Below, in pieces: positions 14,390-26,155 of a stretch of DNA of 64,000 nucleotides. The notes beneath the pieces are model-generated. The model was not told where the DNA came from. It saw only the letters and a list, made by a program, of their open reading frames with translations, and made no database searches. The stretch spans positions 20,228,368 to 20,292,367 of the forward strand of contig JAGGNK010009114.1 of the NCBI GenBank assembly GCA_017590115.1. Direction: 5' to 3'. The stretch is from Montifringilla adamsi (Eukaryota; Chordata; Aves; Passeriformes; Passeridae). Both the position numbers and the translations under genes were made by a program. How positions within the stretch are numbered: position 1 is the first letter of the stretch; every line of letters starts with the position of its first letter.

Positions 14390-14900
14390 CAGCTCCCGGC
14401 AGACTCCCGCGAAAGGTTAGAGCCGCGCACAGCATCCGCGATGAATGCTCGGGATCGTCTCCGTGCAGACAGCGCCGCAGCAAACAACGCCTGGCTTTGA
14501 TTAATTGGGACAAATCCTACTTTGATGGGAGTCCGAAAGGTACAGGGGCAAAAGCAGTTGTTAATCACTGTGTCTGCAGCTCGGTGTTGTGTAGTCCGGC
14601 GTGGGAAATATTGTTGTGACATCAATACTCATCTCTGGGATGGATGAGGCGTAATCCGTGTGATGCTTAAAGATACTCTGGAGAAAGTGGGAGAGTAACA
14701 AGGGTCCAGACCCTCATTTAAAATCTTTTCAGGCTGTGGATTGTCAAAATATCTCGGAAGGATTTTGGCAGCTTTGTCACTTCCCCTCCCCTGGTGCTCA
14801 GCTGTTATTTAATTATTAACGTGCGTGGCTCAGGGTTGTCTCGGCAGGTGGAAGAAAAGTCTCTGTTAAAAGTGATGGGAGTAGACTTGAAAATCTCAGC
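14390..14900. promoter_or_regulatory. Candidate enhancer: CpG-bearing, with paired TCF/LEF sites and homeobox motifs
   Basis: Unusually CpG-rich for the area (14398-14480) and holds two TCF/LEF-type CTTTGAT motifs, at 14495-14501 (merging into TTAATTGGG) and 14520-14526. TTATTTAATTATTAACG lies further on. It has no repeat signature and no protein similarity. Confidence 0.35.
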
Positions 14901-16623
14901 CTCATGGTTTTGTGTAGGACCTTTTGGAATAGCACGAGAAGATAAAATGTCATGAAAAGCTGGATCCAAAGTCTGTCAAAGTCAGTGAAGTATTTCCATC
15001 ACTTTGGTTAGCTCCAGGCTGATCCCCAAGAGTAGTGATGAAAGAGGGGAGTGGGGAGATGTGGGAGCAATGCCAGCCAGCCTCCACTCCTGCAGATCTG
15101 TTCGTTGCCCAACACTGCCTTACTAATTGCAGATTTGCCTTCCTGCTTTTTGCCCCACTCTGGGGGACTCATTGGCCCCTGCCAATGAGTTGGCCCCTTC
15201 AGCAATGTTACAGACCCCTTCCCAAGCCACAGCCTCCAGCCAAAGGCTGCCCCTTGCCAGAGACTTCTCCTGCTGCAGTAAAGCCTCTCAGGCTCTGATT
15301 TTTAATGACATTTTGATGCTAGCAGGAGCAGCAGTATATGGATTCACACCAGCCAAGGACCGTGTCTTCCTTCACTGAGGGAATGGGAAAGACTTTTTCC
15401 AGCAGAAGATACATCTGCCTTCAGAAGTGCCAGCAAATTCTTATTAGTGCAGACAAGATCTGGGGAGAGGTTCCCTCCCTGGATGACATTTTTGGCAGTT
15501 CTCTGAATATTTTCCCCCTCTGTGATGAACATGGCATTGGAGATGTCTCGACCATCAGCATTTCAAACAGGAATCTCTCTTATTGTGGTTGGCACACTTT
15601 AAAATCTTCTCATCTGTAAAACATTTTCCCCTCTAATTTTGGAAGCAAAACTGCTGAGGCAATTAAGTTCCCCCATTTAGCTTTTCTAGGAGGTTTCTGT
15701 GCTCTTTCTGTTTTATTTTAGTCTCAGCAGAAGGTGCCATATTCCAACAAACAAGGCAGAAGGAGCTCGTTAGGTGTGTTTGAGCACTGGGCAATGTATT
15801 TGTTAGAAAAAGCAGTTTATGCTTCTAAGGATAACAGAGATGCATCTGTGCATTCATTCAGCAGCAGCATAAGCATGCACCTCATGTGCAGTAATGGTGG
15901 CAATTGAACAGTAAGGGAGGGATAGCAGACCCCAGGGGAAACTCCCCAAAATTTCACATTTATGCCCTATTATTACTCTTTTCACTTGCCAGCCTTTTTT
16001 TCACACTGATGTGGCAAGGGTAAAAAAAATCCCCAACAAACCAACTGAGGAGAACACTGTGAAATTTCCTGCTCTTCCTTTAATTTCAAAACAATATCCT
16101 CATTGTGTTTACATCTGTACTCAGTGAAATATATTGCCAGTTTTCCAGTATTCCCTGCCAGTCTGTTACTAATCCCCCTTCTAGTGTTTTCCCAATGACA
16201 GATGGTTACCATTGACAAAGTTTCTAGAAATTAGCTGGGATGCTCAGAAGTGCTTTTTGGCAGAGTGGGTACAGGGAAATTAGGATTAAATTGGTTTCAG
16301 TGTGGCACAAACACAGAGCTGGGTGAGCTGAACTCCCTTTTTTTGACCACTTCTGCCTGGGATAGATAAGGCTGCTTTCCTCACTGTTGGTACCACCTCT
16401 AAATTACTGTGGATTATATGCAGACTTGATAAAATCTTTAACACTCAGTTTCCCCAGAAATGGTGATAGTTTTTGCTTTTAGTTTTGGTAAGAAAACAGA
16501 AAAAAATTGCATTTTGACTCAATCTCAAGTTGGTGGGTTTTTTTTTTGTTTTGTTTTTTTGTTTTTTTAAGCTCATAAAAAGAGTCTCTTATCTGCTGTG
16601 CCAAAATTTTTTAGACTTGATAT

Positions 16624-17188
16624 TGTTGGAAAAGATGCCAAGTTTAAATATTTTTTTTATACAACTTTAGTCCAGAGTTTTGTTCGCCTTTGCCCCAGGG
16701 CAAAAGGAATTTTAAATTTCTTTTCAAAGGACTGTTTCCTCACTCAAGGCTGATGAGCTCAACATCTCAACAGACTGGGAGTAGCATAGAAGATACACAA
16801 AAGATACTGACCATCAGCTCCAAACATCACCCCTGGCATGGCCAGAGACACCTGGTCTGGGAAAAGAGAGATGAGAAAACCAAGAATGAGAACCTAATTA
16901 ACATCGAAGATCAATAACCAACAGGAAACCAAATACTGAGAACTGTGTAACTTGGGACCAATAAACATTGAACCAACGAGAGAGATTCTGTGGGTTTTGA
17001 CTCTGTAAGTATGTGAAAAATCTGGTAAAATTCGTGTGTCATTTAATGATTTTCTCTGCACAACCCAGGCTGTGTTTGGGTGAAATGATTTCTGTTGTGC
17101 ATCCTGGACAGAATAAAGTAATGCCTTGATTCTCTAACACTAAAAATATTGTTGGAGAGTTTTTGTTTTTCCCATCATTTCGGTGACA
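16624..17188 (+). mobile_element. Solo LTR of an avian endogenous retrovirus
   Basis: Begins TGTTGG and ends TTTCGGTGACA, with terminal TGT/ACA and a matching 4-bp flank ATAT on both sides (16620-16623 and 17189-17192), a probable target-site duplication. AATAAA at 17112-17117 followed by GCCTTGATTCTCTAACAC is the usual R/U5 layout of avian ERV LTRs. The length is 565 bp. No internal viral genes flank it, so it is a recombination-derived solo LTR. Confidence 0.7.
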
Positions 17189-17192
17189 ATAT

Positions 17193-18420
17193 GAACTTTT
17201 TTTTCCCTCAAATTTGACTTGATTGGTTACAAATACTTCTGAAGCCCAAACTCTAATTTATGATCCTTAACTCCCTGAAAATATCCCTTTGTTTTCATAG
17301 TAATGTGGGATTTTGATATTCTGTTGGAGGTTCCCTGCATTTCTGCTCTTTCCTATGAGGACAGTTTAGACTTTCTTTTCCTCTGCCCATTTTGAAAGAT
17401 GGATGTTCCTCTCATCTTTGAACTTCTCTACTTTCCATCCAGGTGCTGATCACATCACCTGCCAGGTAACTCTCTCAGCAACCCTCAAAGGACAGATGGG
17501 ATGGCTCTGACCAGTATTGACATATTTAACTTATTCCAGTTTACCTGAAATACTGCTGCCAGGACAAACTCTCTTCTGCTGCATCAAGAACACGAGGGAG
17601 GAAAAGTGTCTGAGCTCCTTTCAGCTACATGCACTTAACCTGTGCTTTTAATGCAGAAGAACTTGGTATTCTTTGATTTGCAGCCTTTTTTCCCTTGACA
17701 GCTACTGCAATAACTTGGGTGGTTCTCTTTCAGGCTGCTCATTCCTCCTGATTTTAGAGAGAATTGTAGTGCTCAAGCTTGCTGAAAATTACTCAGTAAG
17801 GGATTTTACATGTTCACCTCATTCAGGAGAAAATAACTGTGGGTATAAACAGTTTTGACCTCACAGAGGTGAAACAGAGTTGAGTTTATTTACACCAGCT
17901 GAGCACCTGACTGAGCCTATCCAAACCTGACAGTGATCTCTTCCTTTCTCAGCTGTGATTAAAATATTTTCTGTCTTAACCAACCTTAAAGGCCTTAGAG
18001 GCCTGCTCTCTGCTCCATGCCTCAATGTGTCAGCTGGGCTAACATTGCATTAGTTGTTTGTCATGCAAGACAGACAAGGAGTTTGGGTTTCTTTCAATTC
18101 AACAGGACTTTTGCTGATTAACAGCATCAGTGTTTTCAAATACTGCCAGCTACCATGGTCTTGTTTGAGAAAGGTTGAGTATTTGGAAACTAAATGGCAG
18201 AAATATGAACAGAGCAGTACATACAGGTCTGAAAACAGATTAAGTATTAAAGCCTTTGAAACAATACCTGAGTTTTCCTCCTTAATGTGAAAATGATGGC
18301 TATCATCTGGTTTGTAAATTCATATCAGATGAACATCTTGGAACAGTTAGAGCTAAAGAGCAGAAGATGTACAACTGAATAGAAGGGAAAATACTAAAAC
18401 TACCCTCTAAAGATAAGGGA
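17193..18420. other. Gene-free stretch
   Basis: No exon or recognisable repeat seen between the solo LTR and the small tandem duplication at 18421. Confidence 0.55.
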
Positions 18421-18480
18421 AGGGATCCACAAATACTTCATTAGATAGGGAAGGGATCCACAAATACTTCATTAGATAGT
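18421..18480. repeat. 31-bp tandem duplication, two copies
   Basis: AGGGATCCACAAATACTTCA and the rest of the 31-bp unit occur at 18421 and again at 18452, nearly identical. Confidence 0.9.
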
Positions 18481-18514
18481 CTGTGGTACTTGATGTTAGC
18501 TGGGGAGCAAGCCT

Positions 18515-19012
18515 TCTGCATTGGAGAAGGAGTTTCTCCTCTCCAAATGTGGGCACCATGATATAAGAAAGATGTCAAACTGTTCAGAGTATCCAAAGGA
18601 GGGCCACAAGGATGAGGGGAAGCCATATGAGGAGCAGCTGAGGTCACTTGGTCTGTTCAGCCTGGAGAGGAGGAGGCTGAGGGCAGATCTCATCGCAGTC
18701 TACAAGAGAGCATTGTGAAGGAAAGAGGAGGGGCAGACACTGATCTCTGCTTTGTGGTGACCAGTGACAGGACCTGAGGGAATGACATGAAACTGTGTCA
18801 GAGGGGCTTAGGCTGGATATTAGGAAAAGGCTCTTCTCCCAGAGAGTGCTTGGGTTCTGGGAACGACAAGCCTGCCAGAGCTCAAGAAGCACGTGGGTAA
18901 TGCTCTCAGGCACATAGTGTGATCCTTGGGGTGGTCCTGTGCAGGGCCAGCAGCTGGACCTCGATGAGCCCTGTGGGTCTCTTCCAACTCAGGATATTCT
19001 ATGAGTCTATGA
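18515..19012 (+). mobile_element. CR1 LINE 3' end
   Basis: Sense orientation: CCAAAGGAGGGCCACAAGGATG, CAGCCTGGAGAGGAGGAGGC and TGGATATTAGGAAAAGGCTC, ending TCTTCCAACTCAGGATATTC and the terminal TATGAGTCTATG. 5'-truncated, with no coding capacity. Confidence 0.88.
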
Positions 19013-22000
19013 AATATGTCTCTTTAAAGTATTTGGATGAAAGCTCTACACAACTCACTTCTGTGCTTATACTTCAACAAAAGTTTAGCTGTCTGACTTT
19101 GCATCTGTTGCCAGAACCCATTTCATCACTTCACATTAAGTGAAGGAATCAGGATCCTTGAGAGCTTAATGGCACAGAGAAGAAGGATGGCTTGGGACTA
19201 CATCCATCATAACAGGACAAGCAGCAATAATTAGGGTTAAACTGCAGAAGTGTCAAGGTGGGAGAAAGCTGGAACCAGAGGTGTTGATGAAATGCTGTTG
19301 TCGGCAGTTTTATAATGCCTGTGTGGCATGTGATTGAAAATTACTGTGCTTTCTAATAATCAGTGCAGCTCGATTTAAAATGCCTTGTTTAAATAACCAT
19401 TTTGGAAAGAGTCCCTACTGTTTTCTGGACTAGAAAACTTCAGGATTCCTAGCCTTAGGCATGCTTTTCCTGGCTGCCCAGGCATTTGAGGAAGGACTCA
19501 CTATTTCTGCTGGGTCTCTCACCTTCCTTCCAGCCTGCTGGGCAGCACACACAACCCACCATCAAGCCCAAGAGTACGCTCACCAGGAGCTAAGCAATGG
19601 TTTAGAGAGCTGGGCAAAATAAAAGAAATTATCAAAATAGGGCTGAATTATCAGCAAGAAAAAATCCATGTATTTCCCCAGTTATCAACAGAGCGATGTT
19701 GATTTATACCAGCTGCAGATGTGACCTAGGTCACAACTCTCTGCTTCATCTCCCATGCTGGGTGATGCTTGGAGAGTTTTGCTGAAGTCTCATGGCTCAG
19801 AACCCCTCACTGAGCTGGGCCCCACATGTTTACTGAGGACTGTACATTTTACCCTCACATCCTCAGTGTGCTGAGCCTGTCCCACGGGGTCACAGCACGT
19901 CTCCCCCCACCAGGGTCACAACTGACATGCTGGCCAGTAATGGAAAGTGGCACTGTGCATCCGGGAGCAACAAAAGGAAAATGTTGAAAAAGTGACATTT
20001 TTTCACATTTCCCAGTCTATGATGTGTAAAGTCAGAGTGTGCCAGAACACTGTGTCCAGAAAAGAGCTGCTTCTGCCCTCCTCATGCCAGATTACACTGC
20101 GGGACTCAAAAAGGCTTCTGAAGCAAACAAACTGGGGGCAGGGGACTTCCTCACTCTTAATCTCACTGTTTTGAAGTAAAAACAAAGGAGAAGTAAAGGG
20201 TGTTCTTCTCTCATCTACCCTTCAACCACAGCCAGATCCATTTATATCCAGCTCTTTCAGTCTGGTTGAAATGAGTGGATTTTCAGAGACAGGGTATTTC
20301 CCTTCCCTGCAGCATTGCTGTAGGAGTCTGTCCCTGCTTGTTACTGGAGAAATTTTATAGCCCGGCAAGTTGAGTCAACAGTCTTTTCCCAAGTGTGGAA
20401 AAAACCACCCTTGTTCTTTTAGCTCTGGGATCTTCATCTCTCAGCCCTGGGTAATTTGGATTAGTTGTTACTCATGCAAACAGTGCCACTTCAGTTTAGT
20501 TTGATCTCATTTCCACCCAGAAAAGAGTTTGAGGGCCTCAGAAGTGTGCTGAGAGCCTTCTACTCCCAACGAGCTCCTTCTATCACTACTCTGTAAAGTC
20601 AAACATCTCCTTTAAAATCAGAGCAAAAGCAGAGTCTCAGTGTTCCTGTGAGCCACAGTTATGGCAAGAGCCTTCCAGAAATACCCTTTCAGATGCTGAG
20701 CAGAAGTAAAACTATCAAGGTCACCTCTGGTTTGATCTTGGCATGTGCTGCACATTCCTCATTTCTCTAAACTCTGGCAAGGGCATCAGCATCCCTTTAG
20801 AGGTGTGCTGCTTGCTTGGAACAGTAAGCAGCTCTTCCAAAACCTGGTTGTGGGCTTGTCCCTGCCAGGTGAAGCTAATTGTGCTAAGGAAAACGTATTT
20901 TATCTCTTAAGCCTTGTCTGAGCAGACTTCAGGCAGCAGCCCTCGGTGGCTCAAGGACCTCAGCTGGCTCCGGGTGTCCCAGCACAGGTTCGGAGTGGAG
21001 TCACTGGGAGAGAGCTGACATGTTAATTACATTGATTAATAAGGCAAGAATGTGGTGCTTTTTTAAGGGATACAATGCTTTCTCTGCTTTCAGAAAACAT
21101 TCAACCAAGGTAAGGCACCTTCCTAGAAAGCAAGCTGTATTTTCAAAATGGTGTAGAAATCCCTGGGGGGGTTTCTCTGCCCTGCACCATGCAGAAGATC
21201 AGCTGGGATTATTACAGTGATCCTGCTGGCCTCAACATCTGTGAAAGTTTGCTGCAGCTCCTTTGTTACTCTGCTTAGTAGGAGATGACTTATTTTTTTT
21301 TCCTGTTGGCGTATTATCAGAGGAGATCAGACTAATTGTGTATTTATCTGGAATTACAGTTATGAATCTGCTCTAATAAGGCAGTAATTCATATCTTGAG
21401 TGATTTATGGCCTGAGCCTGAAAGCCCTCTGAATCCTTTGACTCCACTGGGATTTCCTAAGGCAAGGTCATTGCAGAATTGTGCTTCCTTTTGCTGCTGA
21501 TGCCCTGATGGTGTGGAACCAGCACTTCACAGCGCCACTTATTTGTTAGCATTTATACGAAACATCACAAGCATGATGTTTCGTATAAATAGAATAAATG
21601 CAATTTATATACTATTTTCTTATTCACCTCATTTAACAGCTCCCAAAGTCCTCTCCTGCCGTCCTCTGCTGGGGTACTTAGGTGATTTGGGAGGAGTTTT
21701 AGGAGGCAATTCTTCTTCACCCTGGAACTTCTGCAGTTAAAATTCATTTAGCTCAACATGGACAAAGGAGAGTAAAAAAGAGTGTTTATAGTCCCTGTGA
21801 AGTAATTTTAACCTAGGACTCAAAAGACAAAGACTGCTGTTGAATAGCAATGTTTATTTAGCATTTTAGCATTTAAATCTTTCTCTGAATGTGTCTTTCC
21901 TTTTGAACTGGAAGCATAAGTTTCACTGTTTGCCTGCAAAACTCTTTTATTTTCATCTCACACTGAATCCCCAGAAAATCCTCAAATATTCTTGTAAATC

Positions 22001-23968
22001 TCAAAGATACTAAGGAGTTAGCCCCCCTTCCTCCCCATTTAGACCTTTGAAGGTTGGTGTGACTAGAATGATTTTGGAGTTATAGTTCAGAGTCAGAATA
22101 AAAAATGAAGGGAAGCATTTTGCAATACCGTAGCTTGTACAATAACTAATTACTTATAGATTTTAGGTCACATTTGAAAAAGACAAATGCTGAAATAAAT
22201 GGATAATCACTTGGAGCTACCATTAACAGTTTGTTTAAGCACTTTGGGTTAAAATCAGCCCGGTGTCACAGCAGAGCAGCTGCCTACATCAGTGCATGGT
22301 GGTGCCAATGCCTGTGAGAGCCAGACTGGCTCCTTTGCAGGAGCCACACTTGGAGCTGGGGCTTGTGCACTGCACTGGGTGCTTGGCTGGGCCTTTGCTG
22401 GGCCATGCCCCTGGGAAGAGTGGATCAAGCCAAACCCGACCAGTTCTGACACCAAATGAGACAGAAAAAAAGTCTTAGGGTTTTGAGGCCAGATGCTGCC
22501 CTCCACTGTGATGCTTAACAGAAAAAAATGAGGAAATGTGCTGGCAGATTTGTGGTGATCTGATCTAAAACATCAGAAGACTTCAGAAGAGAGGGATGAA
22601 AATACAATTAGTGACCTATATATGATGTGATGAGTTTAAGCTTTAGATGTAGCATGCATGTGTATTAAAATTGTTACCTGTCTGTCATATGAATGTAATG
22701 CAGAAAATGAATTCCTTTATTGCATATTTTAATACAATGTTTTAACTCATTAATTGCCTTTTTTACCTTTGCAGGAATCATCAATAATTTTTCTAAGGAG
22801 GTGTGTTATGATGCATTCAGCATAAATTTCAGGCTTTGGAGCCCTGGAGAACTGGATTTTAGCTGGATTTGTGTCCTCAAGTGTCTTTGCTAACTTACCG
22901 CATAAATACATGTGAGCCAGCAAGATGGGACAAAACCACCCAAAAGACCCCAATTCATCCCAAACATCTTCAGATCACGAGGAACAGTCAGGGACAGGGG
23001 TGGGAGCATCTGGAAATAACATCATTCCTAAGGGAAAGTGTTCCATTTTAATTAATTGTATCCCTTTTATCCATGACAGTGTAATTGCATTTTGCTTAAC
23101 TAAGTCTTTTTAATTGGTGCTGGGCATGAATGATAAGCAAAGCTGTACCACTCCTTGTTAGCTGTCACAGGCAGCTCTTTCAGGGCAGTGCAGGAGGGCT
23201 GGGAGGCTTTGAAGCTGGGCTGGAGCAGCTGGAGCTGGGCATTTGGGAGGGATGGGGTGTGGCCCCACAAACCAGCCTACAAATCTCAGGGCCACCCTTT
23301 CTGTAGATGCAAAAGGATTTTTTGTTGCTCACCAACCATCCTATGGTGACTTGTGGCATTCTTCCTGCCCCAGTGGAGGACCTTCTCTTAGAGAAGTGAA
23401 CATGTGAGTGCCCTCCAAACCTGCTGCACAGGGATCGTAGTGCTGAGCTTCAGGCTCCAAATGCCACTGCTGGCACTTGTGTCCTGCCCCACAGGGGTGA
23501 GGCTGGGGATGAGCTGTGCAGCTGTCCCTCCTCTGTCCCTCCAAGGGGACACCTCTGCCATGCTGGCAAAATCTGAGGGTTTGCCTTAAAAATTGTGTTT
23601 CTAGCGATTAAAGAGTGGGGAGCAAGACCTGTACAAGTGTCACACTTGCCCAGCAGCCTCTCACAAACCATCAGGTACAATGGGCTGCACCACAGAGACC
23701 TAAAACCATCTGCTCTTATTTTGCAAAATCCCTTTCTTGGATGACTGGTTGACCCCTGCTGCATTTACCAAGGACTGAAACCATCACAGCCTGCCTCGTT
23801 CCCTCAAACCAAGCACCCCACTCAGGTTTTTGCCTCAGTTTTTGCCTGTGCTTTTCCACAGGATAAAACACATTTTAGTCCTTTCCTGTGACAGAGGTGG
23901 GTCATCACAAGCATCCTCTGGTTGCATCTCCAGGCCTTTGTGGCCACCACTGCCATCCCACTCCTGGG
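19013..23968. other. Gene-free stretch
   Basis: No supportable exon. It contains the perfect inverted repeat at 21551-21590 and an AT-rich unique segment around 22600-22750. Confidence 0.55.
21551..21590. repeat. Perfect 17-bp inverted repeat with 6-nt loop
   Basis: ATTTATACGAAACATCA at 21551-21567 is followed by CAAGCA and then its exact reverse complement TGATGTTTCGTATAAAT at 21574-21590. The flanks do not extend the pairing. Confidence 0.97.
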
Positions 23969-24510
23969 ATCATAGAATCATGGAATGATTTGAGTTGGAA
24001 AAGACCTTAAAGGTAATCTAATTTCAAATCCCTGGGCAGGTACATCTTTTACTAGACCAGGATGTTCAAAGCCCATCCAATATGGCCTTGAGCACCTTCA
24101 GGAATGGGGCATCCACGGCTTATGTGGGCAGCCTGTGCCAGTGGCTCACTACCCTCACAGTAAAGAATTTTTCCCTGACAGTTAAACTAAAAGAGATTAG
24201 GTGTAGATTAAGGCTATTCCCCTTGCCCTGTGACTACATACCCGTGACAAAAATCCCTCTCCAACTCTCCTACAGGTATTTGGAAGGTGCTCTGAGAGCT
24301 CTCTCTTCTCCAGACTGAGCAGCCGCGGCTCTCTCAGCCTGTCTTGCTAGGAGAGGTGCTCCAGCCCCCTGAGCATCTTCGCAGCCCCCTCTGGCCTCGC
24401 TCCTGCAGGCTCCTCGATACCGCTCCTGTGCCGGGCTCTGAGCTGCTCCACGCGGGGTCTCAGGGGAGCGGAGCAGAGAGGGATGCTCGGATCCCCGGTT
24501 CCCCGCGGGA
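23969..24510 (-). mobile_element. CR1 LINE, 5'-truncated 3' end
   Basis: Starts ATCATAGAATCATGGAATGA on the plus strand, then TAGACCAGGATGTTCAAAGC, GGGGCATCCACGGC and CTCTCTCAGCCTGTCTTGCT to a GC-rich end (GGGGTCTCAGGGGAGCGGAG). Minus orientation. The hexanucleotide minisatellite begins directly at its 5' side. Confidence 0.88.
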
Positions 24511-24529
24511 GAAGGCAGCGGGGATGCGG

Positions 24530-24840
24530 GGCAGGGACAGGGACAGGGACAGGGGCAGGGGCAGGGACAGGGACAGGGACAAGGGCAGGGACAGGGACAG
24601 GGACAGGGTCAGGGGCAGGGACAGGGACAGGAGCAGCGGCAGGGGCAGGGACAGGGACAGTGACAAGGGCAGGGGCAGGGGCAGGGACAGGGGCATGGAC
24701 AGGGACAGGGGCAGGGGCAGGGACAGGGGCAGGGACAAGGACAGTGACAAGGGCAGGGACAGGGGCAGGGGCAGGGACAGGGGCAGGGACAGGGACAGGG
24801 GCAGGGACAGGGGCATGGACAGGGACAGGGGCAGGGGCAG
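24530..24840. repeat. GGGACA/GGGGCA hexanucleotide minisatellite, about 52 units
   Basis: 311 bp of 6-bp units, mostly GGGACA and GGGGCA with a few variants such as GGGTCA, GTGACA and GACAAG. The period is a multiple of three, so every frame is open and yields dipeptide-like repeats (Arg-Asp/Arg-Gly, Gly-Thr/Gly-Ala; Pro-Cys on the other strand). These are artefacts of the repeat rather than evidence of a gene. G-runs of 3-4 at 6-bp spacing favour G-quadruplexes. Confidence 0.95.
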
Positions 24841-25045
24841 CCTGGGGGCCGATGCCGCGGGGCTTCCGCAGCCTCTTGGCGGAGCGGCGGCGGCCCTTGG
24901 GCTCCCCTTAGTGCCGGCAAGGAGCATTGGAGAGCCCGGCTCGGCGGCGGGGATGGGCGCGGTGCCGGGAGGAGCCGATGGGTCCCGGCGGCTCAGCCCG
25001 CAGGTCCCGCCGCATCCCGCCGGGACGGGTCCGGCCATTCTCCCT
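24841..25045. promoter_or_regulatory. GC- and CpG-rich block beside the minisatellite
   Basis: About 200 bp with dense CpG (for example GATGCCGCGGGGC and GGCGGAGCGGCGGCGG), ending abruptly at AT-rich sequence near 25050. It lies about 1 kb past the MARCO stop. It could be a small CpG island or a GC-rich minisatellite margin; no exon recognised. Confidence 0.4.
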
Positions 25046-25157
25046 GCAGGGAGATCTTTACTTATCCAACGTAAATTGCATCAATCGCATGAGATCCAGG
25101 AAAGCCCAGTTCAATATTTTCTCCCTAATATCTACAGGTGTGTGTGTATAATTTTAT

Positions 25158-25217
25158 TTCTTTATCTATTCGAGCATTTATCTATTTATCTATTTATTTA
25201 TTTATTTATTTATTTCT
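25158..25217. repeat. (TTTA)n/(TCTA)n microsatellite
   Basis: Tetranucleotide run of TTTA and CTAT units. On the minus strand it provides AATAAA hexamers downstream of MARCO. Confidence 0.9.
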
Positions 25218-25466
25218 ATTTAACACCAATTGATAGCTTATTCATGCTTTGCTGTATTTTTTATTTGTCAGCGTTTTGATTTACTGGAGCATCTAAAGGA
25301 ATGAAAAGCTTGGCTTTATACATCAGGTAAGTAAGGGGTATCGCTACCAGAGATAGCTTAGGAAATGCTGACAGAGAAGGCAAGGGACTTAGCTAAGGTC
25401 AAAAACAAGTGCTGTGCTAAACCAGGGTAGTATGGCACCTGGATCCCAGGCACTTACTTTTTGCAC

Positions 25467-26024
25467 TTTAATGTGTGACCAGCATAGTTTCTGAACAATA
25501 TTTATATTTGCACGCCAGAGAGATCATCTGAAGATTTCTGAGCATCTGCTGTCTTGGGTGTGTGCACTTCTCTGGGGTTTTAAGCTCAGGTTCACAACTG
25601 TGGCATGATGAAGATGGACTATCCAGCTCAGCTGCAGTAAGTGCAGGTTTCTGCACACTGATCCTATTCTCTTACTGCACTAAGCTAACGTGGACCATCC
25701 CCTCCCCTCCCCTCCCCTGTGGACTTAGAGGTCACACACGTGTGACCTCCTGCAGATGAGCTGATGTCAGGTAGCTGGAAAAGCTGTGAACTGGCTCACA
25801 TGCCTGAGCTCCAATTGTTTTGTGACAGCTGGGATGTTTCGGGTTACCTGTGGGTCTTGCAACTGTTATTGATTTGTGAAAAATTCAACTTTCTTTGTCA
25901 ATATTTCTATGACCTGGCAAAGAGGCAGAGAAGCACAGCCTGATGAAATTGGGTTTGCATCATGAAGAAGAGCTCCATGGAGGGCAGAGGCAGCAGCAGC
26001 TCCCAGGACAGACTCAGTGTCCCA
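25467..26024 (-). other. MARCO: Probable MARCO 3' UTR, with candidate poly(A) signal
   Basis: No coding sequence follows the stop. The nearest hexamer on the minus strand is ATTAAA at 25467-25472, which would give a UTR of about 550 nt. A (TTTA)n microsatellite at 25158-25217 supplies AATAAA copies on the minus strand, so a longer UTR is possible. Neither end is proven. A (CCCCT)n tract sits at 25699-25719. Confidence 0.45.
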
Positions 26025-26155
26025 TCAAACACACTCCACCCCAACATCCTCGCTGTGGCTGCAGTTGTGGTCACCCCAGCCGCGCTTGTTACAGTCCGTA
26101 ATTGAAAGTTCACTCCCTGTGCAACTTACGTCATCAAGCCAAATTTGTCCAGAAC
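26025..26155 (-). CDS. MARCO: MARCO coding exon 15: C-terminal half of SRCR domain and stop
   Basis: 131 bp of coding sequence, residues 438-480, acceptor TTCCAAAG, stop TGA at 26025-26027. It reads [12 protein letters not shown] at the start and [16 protein letters not shown] at the end. Cysteines 449, 459, 469 and 479 complete the six-Cys class A SRCR pattern. N468-C-S is a possible but atypical glycosylation sequon. The exon continues into the 3' UTR. Confidence 0.92.

Larger units (their letters stand above)
4321..16623. other. Gene-free stretch with possible conserved noncoding segments
   Basis: About 12 kb without a supportable exon. Low-complexity A or T runs occur. Two segments stand out for homeobox/TCF-like motif content (8480-8700 and 14390-14900) and are described separately. 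Confidence 0.55.

Noticed and set aside
21551..21590. Inverted repeat as a microRNA precursor
   Set aside because: The 17-bp stem is shorter than the roughly 30-bp stem typical of microRNA hairpins, and pairing stops abruptly at both ends.
24460..25038. 192-codon minus-strand frame over the same array
   Set aside because: Low-complexity Ser-Leu-Pro repeat translation of the minisatellite; mutually exclusive with the other open frames there.
24344..25279. 311-codon open frame, plus strand, the longest in the window
   Set aside because: It consists of a CR1 remnant, the hexanucleotide array (Arg-Asp repeats) and a TTTA microsatellite. The repeat period keeps every frame open; there is no domain or splice context.
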